This document shows positions 1 through 12,100 of a stretch of 64,000 nt of DNA, one piece after another. Position numbers and translations under genes: made by a program. The stretch lies in NCBI GenBank assembly GCA_016617855.1, contig JAECUM010003187.1, positions 1-64,000 of the forward strand, given 5' to 3'. The DNA comes from Megalonaias nervosa. Its lineage: Eukaryota > Mollusca > Bivalvia > Unionida > Unionidae. Numbering within the stretch: position 1 is the first letter of the stretch; each line of letters begins with the position of its first letter. The notes under the pieces are model-generated. The model did no database searches. It saw only the letters and a list, made by a program, of their open reading frames with translations, and was not told the origin of the DNA.

Positions 1-2
1 AA

Positions 3-173
3 ACTCGACTACCATAAAATTTCTTACCACGTTAAAATGTATTTTTCCGACGGTATAACGCTTTCAGATTTCTCGCAGTTTGTTTGCTATTTTGGGTGGA
101 AACATGGTCATAGCACCGCATTAAAAAGAACAACTATCGATTCTACAAGTAGTTCCGCCTCCCGACTGAGTTG
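3..173 (+). other. Unrecognised ORF remnant at the left edge
   Basis: An open frame enters from the left edge and runs to a TGA at about 171-173, giving roughly 56 residues. I recognise no motif. It is followed by a longer open frame at 208-573, so the first 600 bases may be one decayed gene broken by stops or the end of a larger one lying outside the window. Nothing in it identifies a function. Confidence 0.2.
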
Positions 174-207
174 AATGAAGGACTAAACTTGATGGCTGTG
201 TATTCTC

Positions 208-573
208 ATGTATCTCGAGTATGACATCATACGACACACAGCTACCCCGTTCCTAAAAGTCGTTCCTTTCAATGTGAATTCTGCCATAGCTGCTTACGAT
301 ATCACGTTCTCTGAGAATTTGAACATCTTCAATATCTTCTCTTATTTTCACAGCGTCAAAATCAATATTAAAAGATATCTTGGACAAATTATTCAATTCT
401 GCAAAGGTCACATAACCGTGAAATCACATCTGACAACGATTCTCCAACGAATTCTAACGATGTATCTTGTGTACCAAGGAATATGTCAACAGCGAGGACT
501 TGATTTAGGACAAATATTAAAATCAGCTTTTCGTACGGTAGCACCCATTATGAAACCTGTTGTCACCAGATAA
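208..573 (+). pseudogene. Unidentified 121-codon ORF
   Basis: This 121-codon frame begins at an ATG and ends at TAA. The N-terminal half is rich in aromatic and aliphatic residues. The C-terminal part has an amphipathic basic stretch, LGQILKSAFRTVAPIMKPVV, with the spacing of short basic proteins seen in some polinton or adintovirus-like elements. That resemblance is weak and from memory only. No neighbouring capsid, ATPase, protease or polymerase gene is visible, so it could equally be a chance ORF. Base composition is less AT-rich than most of the window. Confidence 0.2.
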
Positions 574-599
574 GTACATGCTATAACCTTGGTTTTGTG

Positions 600-2150
600 T
601 GGCTTTTGTCATTTGATAGATGATTCGATGCGTTCGAAGGGAGGTGGGAAAATATACCTATATCCAAATCCAGTCCAAATCTTAAGCTAGGTCAAGATTT
701 GTCGTCCTGGGTCAGGAAGACCAAGTACGGTGTTTCAGTTATGGTGTGAAACTCCACAACTGGGAGTATAACGATGAGACTTACAATAGCATTCCAGACG
801 GTCTACGTGTTGTCGTTATATTTCCTTGGTAGGCCAAGAAGATGATTCCGCGTGGATGTTTTAAAAACGCATATTCAGAAATTACCTTCGAAGCTGCGAG
901 ACATTTGTAAAGATTCGTGTGTAGAGATTCATGTGAAACCAAAAGAATAAATGTATCCTCAACAGCGTATGCATTTTGAGTGTTGGTAAATGAATGGTGA
1001 ATGAGGTCTTGTTATGTTGAAAGTATTCAGATGGTTAGACATTGAACAACCTTTAACATATTATGCAACTCGCCATGGCACGACTTCTGTATGCAATGTT
1101 GTTCAGAATTCCATGGAAGAATGTCATTGAAGCGATTCAAGATTTAAAGAATTACAATGTGAGTTTAGACGAACTACCTCTACAAAACGATATGTCTCTT
1201 TGGAAAGTAGGACGACGTGTCATGTGCGTGTGAGTTACAGCGTTAGCTACGAACTTTGTTGGCTTTGAGTCATTTGAGTCATTTGTGTAGCATTTGGAAA
1301 ATTAAATTTGTAACAGATACACAACTGTGGACTATACTACTCAGCAATTGTTTTGGCTATCACCTTCCTAATCCCTCGTTGAAACATACAGACAGCACGA
1401 ACAACAACAACGGTAGCTACGCTAAAGCCAGTTACAACTACTCCAATGAATTTTGATTTAAACTACTACACATGAAGAGAAGGGACTGCCCTAATCTTCA
1501 CTCTTTATTTCTATGTTAATTATAAATTTAGCAAGGCATGTTTGAAAGAAATATGTTGATTTTAAAAACTGTACCGGTTCGTTGATGCTTTTTTTAAAAA
1601 AATAAAAATAATTCTTTAAGAATCTCTCTCTCTTTCCCTCTCTCTGTGAGTTCTTCTAAGTGGATGCTTTCTTTCACGTCCGCGTACCAAATTTTAGGGA
1701 CGTTTTCATTCACGTCCACCTTTTGAGAAAGGCCCAGCTCGGGGCCAAGCGCCCTCTTAAAGGGACTGTCGCCCAGCCTAGGGCCTCAAGCAGTCGCATA
1801 AGCCTGTGAGCAATACGCGACTATAATCCTAATGAATTGAATCCACCTTTTGGGAATGACGAGCAGACGATAGAGAAGAAAGCTCCACCCAAACTGGAGA
1901 GTCATGGAGTAATGGATGATTAATTTTAACATGGCTAAACAGCTGGTGACGACAGTGATGGTGGATAAAATATTAGCGGCAAAGAAAGTATGGGAAAAGG
2001 ATAGGCCCACATTCAACAGCGGTAGGAAGAACAACAGTAGAAGCAACATAAAGAGCTAGAGCCCCTCATTCTGAGGAATCGGGACTGTGAAAAAAGCTAA
2101 TCATCCTCAATTTACCCTGACCGTTCCTATAGACCCACAGAAACAGTCTA
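600..2150. other. Unassigned stretch
   Basis: Several short open frames occur here, for example around 1060-1230 and 1256-1456, but none has a recognisable domain and stops break them up. A short CT-rich microsatellite lies at 1623-1647. I see no RNA gene, promoter or splice-consistent exon. Confidence 0.3.
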
Positions 2151-2237
2151 GATGAAGTGTATCGTCCTGGAGACGACCGGATATTTGTATTCATTAAGGC
2201 TGGTGTGACGTCTGTTAAAAATATTGCTACCCTCAAC

Positions 2238-2276
2238 GGTCCTTTTCAGGACCATTCAGATCTCTCAGAAAGAGAG
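2238..2276 (+). terminator. Histone-type 3' stem-loop with purine-rich downstream element
   Basis: The sequence GGTCCTTTTCAGGACC (2238-2253) is a perfect 6-bp stem with a 4-nt loop and matches the consensus of replication-dependent histone mRNA 3' ends, bound by SLBP. About 13 bases downstream a CAGAAAGAGAG stretch (2266-2276) resembles the histone downstream element that pairs with U7 snRNA. All three + frames upstream were read and none gives the C-terminus of H1, H2A, H2B, H3 or H4. It therefore looks like an orphaned 3' end, perhaps left from a histone repeat unit disrupted by rearrangement or by the LINE that follows. Confidence 0.6.
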
Positions 2277-2476
2277 TTTCTATTTAATCATAACCAGCTC
2301 TATGTTTTATGCGTTTCGTGTGTTTTTCTGTTTATCGTAGTCTCTGTTTATCTACAAAACCTGAAGCTCCTTCCATACTCATTTGTCTTATAGGGTGCGA
2401 GAATATAAGTACGATAGCATATAGTGTGAACTTTCATACCCTTTGCTCTGTACTTTACAACCTACCTTTAAAGCTT

Positions 2477-3740
2477 TCTTTAATAATGGTTCGACAATTC
2501 CATGATGGTATATTCGCTTGCATCCTGCATGGCGGTAACTCATCAGAGTCATTTACAGTCGTCAATTCCGTCAAACAAGGCTGCGTGTTGGACCGAGGCC
2601 TCTTTCAGTATGATGTTCTCTGCCATGTTCACAAGTGTCTTCTGTTACTATGGTACTAACATCAGTATAAAATACCGGACTGATGGCAAGCTCTTCAATC
2701 TGAAGAAACTGCATGCGCAGAAGAAGTTACAGGAGTGATTGTTCGTGACTTCCTCCTAGCTGACGATTGTTCCCTTAATGTTATATCTGAGTATAACATG
2801 CAGCAGAATAGTGACCATTTAATTTTAGGTTGTGACAATTTAGGTCCCATAATCATAGCTTCTGACAATTTAGGTCTCACAGTCGGTATCAAGGATTCGG
2901 GGAGAATGCTCCAACCTGCACCAAGAAAGCTTAACCTAGAACCTGCTATCACAGTGAAATGGCAAATACCTCCCAACAATGGACAACTACACCTACCTCG
3001 GCAGTACTCTTTTACGTGCAGTCCACGTCGATAAGGAAAACAACGCCAGAATTGCCAAATTAAACGTGGCCTACCACAGACTACGCGCAAAATGTGTGAA
3101 AGCGGAGAAGCGTCAGTCTGCAAACAAATCTCAGTGTCTACAAAGACACTGTGTTGCCAACCCTTTGGTATGCATCTGAAACCTGAAGAGTGTACAGAGG
3201 CCACTCAAGAAAATAAACCATTATTTCATGGGATGCTTGAGGAAACTGATGGGAATAAGATGGGAAGATAAAAACTCAGACACTGAGGTTCTCACAAAAG
3301 CAGGCATTCCAAGCATTCATATTTTACTGATAAAATTACAGTTGAGATGGGCAGGCTACGTCACCAGGATGTCAGAAGAGTGACATCCAAAATAAGATCT
3401 TCCACGACGAACTGAAGGAGAGCAAACTATCTCAGGGAGGTCTGAAGAAACCCTTTAAAGATTACCCCAAGTTATCCCTTACACACTTCAACATTGGACC
3501 CTAAATCCTGGTAAGGTCTCCACCTGTCGCAGTCTCACCATACTGGAGATACCGAATAGTCATGAACTTTGGAGAATTGCAGTGGTAGTACAGAAGCGCT
3601 AGTAGAAGAACTCTCATAACTGCAGAATGTCCTCTGTATTGATGAAGCAACTCCAAGCGGCATCTCATGTCCATTGTGTCACAGATAATTCAGAGCACAA
3701 ATTGGCCTTATCAGTTTCTCACTTATACAAAACTAACCAG
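2477..3740 (+). mobile_element. Decayed LINE (non-LTR retrotransposon) reverse-transcriptase 3' half
   Basis: Short frames in different registers together resemble the RT C-terminal half and the 3' end of an RTE-type LINE. Visible pieces are VKQGCVL (about 2569-2590, RT motif before the catalytic site), LADDCSLN (about 2757-2780, the catalytic A-D-D box), YTYLGSTLL (about 2985-3010) followed by ARIAKL, then a region with LRWAGYVTRM (about 3340-3370), and a degenerate Cys/His finger-like tail near 3660-3720. At least four frame changes and several stops separate the pieces, and the N-terminal endonuclease is absent or unrecognisable. The copy cannot be active. RTE assignment is from motif spacing only. 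Confidence 0.65.
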
Positions 3741-3744
3741 ATAG

Positions 3745-4400
3745 TGATTTCAATGTCATCTTAGAAATCGAAGGACGAATTTCTTTTCTTTAAAGTTTTC
3801 AGGTGTTGGTCTGTAGGTATGGGTGTTGGCGAGTAAATGTAGGTCCTTGTCAGTCACACAGTGTCTTGGAATGGAAGTGAATATTAATCAGTAGGTGTAG
3901 ATGTTGGTCAGTAAGTATGGGTACCGGCAGTACCGGACTAAACCCTGTGGAGGCGTCTAGGTTTTTGACTCCATAACACTATTCCATGCTTCTCGCACCA
4001 CAATTCCCCTTGTCCCAATGGCACCATCCCATGTCCAATCCATTAACATCTTTGGCACAATATTTTCCCCTGTACCCACAGTAACTCCAGTATTAAACCT
4101 ATATACGTTTTTAACATTAAATTCCCCTTGTGTCCATACCGACCCAATCAATGATGACCAACTAATATTAAATCCCCCTATATAAATAGTAACCGATTTT
4201 TTTTTTTTTACTGACACTGACCTTCATTACTACTTACATTCAATCCGTCGACAGTACCTGCCTTGGTTGCTGTTTCAAAAGCAGTTCTTCATTTTATTTA
4301 GTCATTCATTCTTTGCCTTCTTCTTTTTATTTTCGGGCCAAAATATATTTTTATTTTCAATAATAGCAATTTATTCTTATGTTGCATATATCATTTCATC
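3745..4400. other. Unassigned stretch with imperfect GT-rich repetition
   Basis: Loose repeats of a 'gtaggtgttggtcagtaagt' type phrase occur at 3795-3930. A poly-T run lies at 4197-4210. No gene is supported. Confidence 0.3.
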
Positions 4401-4402
4401 CG

Positions 4403-4404
<2 letters not shown>

Positions 4405-4478
<74 letters not shown>
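4405..4478. repeat. (TA)n microsatellite
   Basis: About 37 uninterrupted TA units. The long isoleucine/tyrosine ORF read through it is an artefact. Confidence 0.95.
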
Positions 4479-4480
<2 letters not shown>

Positions 4481-4639
4481 TCGAGACTATTTCCCTGAAG
4501 GCCAGAGCACTAGTTATTAAATTAATAAATAAATAAAATTAAATGATTAAGTAGGATTAGAAAATGTAAGATATTTTGGGGGGTAGGGGAGGGGCATGGG
4601 TGGGGTAACGGTACCTTTGGCACATTATTAACTATATCA

Positions 4640-4775
4640 AGGAAATAGGAGCAACGTGGATTTACCAAGGGCACGTCGAGACAGCTGACCTAAGCTGGCT
4701 TTTGCGGATATCGAACCAACGATCCCAGAGTACGGGCACGACGCTCTATCAACTTGAGTATTGTTACTCCCAAAT
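4640..4775 (-). mobile_element. tRNA-derived SINE fragment
   Basis: Read on the - strand, the segment carries a tRNA-like head: an A-box-like AGTTGATAGAGCGTC and, about 35 bases later, a B box GGTTCGATATCC. No acceptor-stem complementarity is obvious, so it is a SINE head and not a working tRNA gene. Confidence 0.5.
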
Positions 4776-4907
4776 AACCATGTATGTAACCAAAATACTG
4801 GTATATTCAGAGATCAACATATGTTTCATCATACAGTAGTCTTTCAGTTACCTCAAAATTTAACGTTACAACAATCAAGAACGTTGTAGAGGGTGTATTA
4901 TGTAAGA

Positions 4908-4910
<3 letters not shown>

Positions 4911-4964
<54 letters not shown>
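4911..4964. repeat. (GA)n microsatellite
   Basis: About 27 GA units. It lies roughly 650 bp upstream of the FBXO45 start codon. Confidence 0.95.
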
Positions 4965-4967
<3 letters not shown>

Positions 4968-5199
4968 CTAAACTTGTAGAATGAAGACATTCCTCTCGCA
5001 TAGATTTCACTCTTTTGGCCGTTTTAACATACATGCAGAAGTATCACTTACCGTCTCCACATGCCAAATATATTAACTTTTGTGTTTTCAACCGTGTGAT
5101 CCGTTCGATATACGAAGTATTCTCTATTTACAATGAACGGCGCCATTACCGCTCTTTGTTAAATTACGCGCAACAATGCTGTGATTTACCCGAGTTATA

Positions 5200-5616
5200 A
5201 CTACCAATGTCATTTCTGATGATTATGTTATGAGTTAGCTGGAAAAATAATGGATCACAATTGTCGCTAATAAAAAAATTTAAAACCCCAGCACCAATCC
5301 AGTTTGAAAGAACAAAAAATATTCACTTTGAAACATTGGAAGTTAATGTTTCATTTGTGTAATTAAGGAACTGGTCAGAATAAAGAAAAAGAACTCGCAA
5401 TTTGTTTTCTCTCACGGCAATCAATTATACATTATTTTGTCAATTAATTCATTAATTTTATTCTTTCGACTATTTTCGCTTACTATATTGTGACAGGAGT
5501 TGTCTGACAAATTTGTGATTCCGCGATGAGCTAATAGTCTGATAATAGAACCTTAGATACAACAGTTCCTTCAGAAACTGTTGGAAGAAACCAGTCTACG
5601 GAAGTAGAACATTAAC
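5200..5616 (+). promoter_or_regulatory. Presumed 5' UTR and proximal promoter of FBXO45
   Basis: This is the gene-free stretch immediately before the FBXO45 ATG. I see no clear TATA box at a sensible distance and no CpG-rich island. The start context is aacattaacATGG, with a purine at +4 and A at -3, which is favourable for initiation. The transcription start cannot be placed by eye. Confidence 0.3.
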
Positions 5617-6189
5617 ATGGCGTATGATCAATTGTTGCCTCAGATACTCGAAATTATATTCTCATATCTGGATATTAACGACCTTAGAAACTGTTCTCTG
5701 GTGTGTAAAAATTGGTACAAATATCTAAATGACGAAAACAATGACGTGTGGAGACTACATTGTGTCAGGAAGCTTGCGGAAGAAGCTTTAAAATCGGATC
5801 TACTTATCAATTGCCCTACGTACAAGGCAAAATTACGTGCTTTTTACCACGCATGGAATCCAAATGACTGCTCAAGAAATATTTATATAAAACAGAATGG
5901 ATTTTCTTTACATAGGAATCCAGTAGCACAAAGTACAGATGGTGCTCGGGGTAAAATTGGCTTCAAATCAGGCAGACATTGTTGGGAAGTGATATGGGAA
6001 GGCCCACTCGGAACAATCGCAGTTGTAGGAATAGCAACCAAAGAGGCCCCCGTGCAATACAATGGTTATATGGGATTACTAGGGAACGATGAGAATTCAT
6101 GGGGTTGGAATTTAGTGGACAATCATTTATTGCATAATGGAGATACTCAAAACAACTATCCACTTCTGAATAATGCACCGAAATACCAG
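5617..6189 (+). CDS. FBXO45: FBXO45 exon 1
   Basis: Codons 1-191: the whole F-box and the N-terminal two thirds of SPRY. The open frame runs on to 6214 past the splice site, but SPRY homology stops exactly at the CAG|GTACCG donor at 6189/6190. Confidence 0.95.
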
Positions 6190-9100
6190 GTACCGTACCT
6201 ATGTGATCCTTTATGACCCTACGAGGTCACGCTTTACGGTAGTAGTGCTATGAATGGAACCACGTGATATGCTATTATTGGCAATACGTGGAAAGCATTT
6301 CAACTATGCAGAAACTTGACCTACTTTCTGTTTCATTCATGAATATTGAACCCACCTTTAAGAATAAAAAAAATAAAATAAGTTTCACCATTGTGTAAAA
6401 AGTGCACCACAAGCAAAGCATAAATCTGAAGTTGGAGAAAATGAACGATTTTTATGTAACTATTATTGAAATAAAAATGTCATTTAGGTTATTTGCAAAA
6501 TGGTTTATTATTTGCATGTTTTGCAAGATTATCTTGGTTTTTGCTAGGGTATGTGTTTCTTTACCATGATATGCATAGGGTGGGGTGGGGATACATTAAC
6601 AATTCTCTTTTCTTTTTGAAGGAATTGCTGACATTACTGGTCCACAAAATGTAATTCAAAACAAACCATAAAAAAGGTGTACAATTTCTTGTTAGAGGAC
6701 GAAGAGAGATAAACCCAGGAGATTCTAAATGTCCTGGTATTGGACTCGAGCAGAAAAATATGTTAAAAATAGTGCAATGTTCTGACCTGGTTTTTGGGGG
6801 ATTGTTTTGGCTTCCTTCGGATTAATCATGACAGTGAAGTCAGGTCAAAATTCATGGAATCACCATTATGAACGGTGACTAATTACATTTAGAAGTTATA
6901 TTTTTGCACATTTAATCAGGAAACTCAGTTCACACAAATATTGTAAACACTAAGAAAAGTGTTACATTTGTGATGCAACAGATATTTTAAATACATAATT
7001 TCAATAAAATCTTTTTTGCAAAGATTGTGTATGTCGTTGATTCATCAAGATTTAGTGACTCCACATTTGTGATTAACAAGATACTTTTTACTTTTTATTT
7101 GTTTATTATTTTGTTCATTTTAAAATAATTTCATTTCTTGTTCTCAGAAATATATATACTTCCATCACTTTTTATAAATGTTGTTATACCGCATATGTAG
7201 CCTAAGTGGATAGAGCATCCTACTCTGATGTTGGAGGCCATGGATTCGAACCTGGGCCAACTCATACCAGAGACTTATAAAAATGATACTAATAGCTGCC
7301 TCATTAGGCACTCAGCATTACAAGGTTATTATTATGACTGGTCAGCCTGGTTTCAGGATAAAGTAACTGGGTGGGACATGATGTCCCAGTGCTTGACATC
7401 ACTATAAACTGCCACACTGCAGACAATGTTGCAGTATGACTGAAATGTTTTAAAGCTATGTTATAAAGTCTAAAGCACACATAAATTGTGATAAAAAATA
7501 TTTCCATATAATATTGGAGTTTTTTAAAGGTTATTTTCAAAAAATGTTTAAAAGTTATTTTTCATAATTTTACTTTTGATCAGATGAAAAAAGAAGGCAC
7601 ATCAAGCTTTCTTATACTAGCAGTTTTTCTTTGCAGATGAATGTTTATATTATGAACATAGATTTTTTCGACAGTGTTCCACTATGAGCATGGGATTGAT
7701 TTTTTGCTCTCTGCACACCGGCCGGCCCCCCTCCCCACCATATTGACTCCTGTGTGCCAGCTGTGCATGCTTTTTAATCTTGGAAAATAGAACAAATTCT
7801 GACTACTGTTTTTATTTAATGCACAAATGCCCATGTCTCTTTTTTTGGCCCTATCACTGGCCAAACTTGCCAAAGGCATTAAAACGTGTAAGATGGCCAT
7901 TATTTCAATTCTAAGATGACATTTTGGCAATAAAACATTCAGGCTGTATCTTCAGAGTTGCAGTGTACATGCACTGATGGCCACTAGTGTAAATATTTAT
8001 GACGTTAAAACTAATGACGAAAGGAACAAAATTTTTGCTCTTAAATTCTTGTAGAAATATACAGTTTTTATTCAAGGAATTGATACTTTCAAAAGAGAAA
8101 TAATTTAGAACAATATCATAACATGCTAGTCAATAATTAATGAACATTAAAGTTATATGAGAGCCAGATCATCAGTATTGTGAAGCCCTGTTCATGTCAA
8201 CCAAATATTTAAACATGAGAATATTCTAATACCTTACATGTTTGCTTAATAGTTGAGTCAAACTGCAAGCAGAAAATATCCCTATCTGCCATAGTATAAC
8301 GTGCCTGCAGATCAGAGTTGTTTGTTCTACTGATTACTTATAACAAACTGCACGGACCTGCGTCTTCTGGTTCATTATATGATGGAAGATCTGGGTCTGT
8401 GCAGTTTGCAGATGGACTATTCCTATGAGCGAGTATATACAGAAAGTTTCTTAAGCTTTTGATAAAAATGTTTATATTAAGAATATTAGTATTCAAAGAA
8501 AAGAAGATATTGTAGTGCAGATGGCAAAATAGCGTGACAATGATGTTATTGTTTTCACTAGTTACTTGAGTAATAATATTTTTGTTCAAGGGAAATATAA
8601 TAGTCAATGCAGATAGCAAAGTTAAGGTGGCAAAACTGTCAGAACAAATAAAATTAGGCAAAATAATGTGTGGTTCTTGTTACATTGAAAAAAATATCAA
8701 GTTTTTATGTACGTCTGTGCAAACTTTTCCCATATTTGGTGTCCTGGGGGATTTTTAAAAAATGAAGCATATACTAGAAAATAAGTGTCATTGGCATCAT
8801 GAATTTAACTTCAATTATAGTTGAATCCTTTTGTTAACTTTTTCCTCCTGAAATTTCTTTCATCTCCCACTCTCCCACCCCCTTGCAAAATTATAGGGTC
8901 AGCAAGAAAAAGTAGGTTTCTTTGGGTAACGAGAACCACACATGCTGTTTTATTTGGCCTTATCTCTGATTGTATTGTTGCTAAGTACTGTCTGTAGTTT
9001 TTTTATTTTTATTTTGTCCCATTGAAATTGTATGTGTTGCACTAATTTCGAGGACATGGGATACAATATCCCCCGTCTTTGGAATCCTAATTACAACACT

Positions 9101-12100
9101 GTTTCAGTTACATCCATGAATTAATCTAGCTAAAAGTATTTGCCTCTGTTCCAGGTTGGAGAGAGAATACGAGTTATTCTAGACTGTGAGGACAATACAT
9201 TAGCATTTGAGAAAAATTATGAATTTTTAGGTATGTATCCTGGTTGACAATCATTACCATTCATCTGTTGATATTAAGTGATAAGAACAATGTTTTTTTA
9301 AGTTGCAAGAAAACCTTTTCAGTACCAAGCAGCACAGTTGTACACTTTTTGTTATGTGTATAAATACTTGGTAAAACAAATCACTTTGTTTTTAGGAGCA
9401 GGTGGTTGGCTGGAAATATCTACAAACTGTTTGTAGAGATTTGAGAATGAAAATTCATGACTGCAGGTCTGCAGTAAGTCATTAGCCAGGATATAAAGAA
9501 AATGATGAGTCAATTTTCCCACCAGTGTCTCATTAGTTCTCATTACATAGAACCGTGAATCAAAATATTCATTAAACGTTTCAGCTTGCTTTGAATGTTT
9601 ACAATTAAAACATACAATCCCTGTTGTAAATTTCTTTGTAGTTGGGTTATGACCACGTTTAAAAAATACATTTTATAAAAGCAAATTTCATAAATCTGTA
9701 TTATAAACATGGTCAGAGATTTTGTTAGTTATTTGCATTGGTTGGGGGCAATTTCTGTTTAAATCCAGTCCCAAAAAAATGTTTCTATTTTCCCCCATTT
9801 TTATCTGAAACTTCCCACTGAGTTGACCTAGATTGGAAATTCAGATAACAAATAATATAACCTTGTTTCCCTTCTTGCATTTTCCAAGCAAACAGTGAGA
9901 ACTGATAAAAATAAAAAATCGTTAATCATAGAAGTTTTTTATTAGCAGAACAATGCAACAGCGCTGGATTGAAATCGCTTGTTAATTCCTTTAAATCATT
10001 AATATTCAGCCTGCATTACAACAATACTTTTGAGGTAGTAAAATGTGCTGCACTTAGGTCATTAATAAGGATGCAATAAGGATGTAATAGTAAATGACGT
10101 TTTATCTTCCTATTGTCAGCAGATTGGCAGATGTTAGTATCACATTTTTCTGTGGTAATTATGGTATAACTCTGAGTAGTGTGAAGATTAGTGCTAAAAT
10201 TTTGTTAATAGAAGGTAATTTAGTTTACTTAGAACACTATTGGCAAGTTAGATTATGGAACTCAGTAACAGGTACATGGATTTGGTTCCTTGGCAAGATT
10301 ATATTGATCTGAGAGGGAATCCTTGTTAGTTTTATGTGACTGTGATAAACTTCTTGCTGAAGTTTAATTACTGTACTGTGTATTCCTTATTTTTTGTGAG
10401 TATCATCACTTTGCATACTTTGGGATGTAGTATTGAATCATCTTCCTGTATGTGTCTGAGGGAGGCAACCTGTTTGCCATAATATGAGACTTGTGATGAT
10501 GTTTGTATGTGTCTAATGGAGGCAACCTGTTTGCCATAAGATGAGACCTGTGATGATGTTTCAGTTGAAAAGGTGCAGCTCTTGTATTTTAAGGATTTTA
10601 CTCTCAGCGTTTACCATTTATTTGTTATATCTTGGTGAGCATTTACCATTTATTTGTTATATCTTGGTATATATATATTTTCACTGTAGTCAAGGACATT
10701 GTATTCCTGTGGATTTGGGCAAGGTTTTTGAATTTTTAAATTTCTTTTGTTATATCTTGATCAGCATTACCATATTTTATGTAATTTTTCGTACACGATA
10801 AAATAATTATTAATTTCTGTGTAGGAAAAATTATATGTAAAATAAATAATTATCATTTGGTGGTACTGACCTTGTACGAAAAATAAAGGGATCGTATCAA
10901 AACAAGTTCTACGGTACACATGCTACTCGACAACCTAACGGTACAAACGTACAAAGTAAACGTATATTTTCTGTCTCATTCTGCTCTCAATTCAAGAATC
11001 ACAATAAATCAAAAGTACTGTTGTTATTAGTGAACGAGAGAGAGAGAGAGAGAGAGAGAGGATTATGTCTCAGTGTGCAAGCTCGTCTGCATTTAGAACA
11101 TATGTAGCTGTTATGTTGTGTAATATTGGCAAAATGATCAAGATGGTTTGAACATGTATAAGTTATGGGTGTTATTTATTGGTAAATTGCATGCAACGAT
11201 ACCACCCCACATTGTCAAGAAATTAAGTGCAGGTTGTATTTTTACCGCAACAATAATCTCATTATCAAATTGCAATAAAAAATAAAGAACTTGAAATAAA
11301 CGTTTAAGTTAATGCGCATGAGTGCACACGCATGCGCTCATGTGTGTGTGTGTGCATGCGCACCAGAGAGATCAATCAAGCAAAATTTTTTCAGTGTACA
11401 AGACCGTATTTATTCAGTGTGGTTTTTATTTGTAGCTTTTGCAAAGAGAAAAAAAGACTATTTTCAGTTACCTGACGAGTGGGATAATCCTCATGTATTA
11501 CGTCCCTACTATATTCCATTAGGAATAAACACCGCTAAATCACTGTTCATTCTTGTTTTAATTATGATGTACATTGTCACAGCAACCACATGGCTATAGT
11601 GTTATTTACACGGTAATTAAACATGCTTAGCGCTTTGGTTATTCTAGTTGAAACCAGATTGAGGGTAAGAATCGACTGAAGAGGTCAAATCAGCGAGGCT
11701 GTCAGTAGGGAAATGAGGCTCGCTTTAGGGAAATGAAAGTCTGTCAATGTGCCATTGAAGCCGTTGTCCATATGGCAGATGTTATAAGGACAAGCGATCA
11801 TATGCATTACTTGTTATTCGAACTCGCCAATAAAGATAATGGTAGGGTATATCATAGAATAGATTTGCAATAAAATGTTAATTATATCCAAGTCAAAAAT
11901 AGAACAAGCACTTAAAAGATAGTATATGTATATATACAAATCGATTTAACAGAGTCCGTGACTTTCAAATTTACGATGGAAAATGATGGCTTTTATATTT
12001 TATGTTTGTATGACTAATGAAACAACAAGACTAGTTGACCAGTGGTCTGTGGTCTTCACTTTAGCATGTACTGAGATGTTAATTTTTGTTGGATATGACA

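Larger units (their letters stand above)
6190..9154 (+). other. FBXO45 intron 1
   Basis: Phase-0 intron, GT-AG, 2,965 bp. It holds a tRNA-SINE at 7186-7500 and one copy of an old dispersed repeat from about 7660. The rest is AT-rich, unassigned sequence. Confidence 0.9.

Noticed and set aside
2695..3204. 169-codon - strand ORF
   Set aside because: Antisense shadow of the LINE remnant, whose RT motifs read on the + strand.
5640..5825. - strand ORFs within FBXO45 exon 1 (also 5963-6178)
   Set aside because: Shadows of the real + strand exon.
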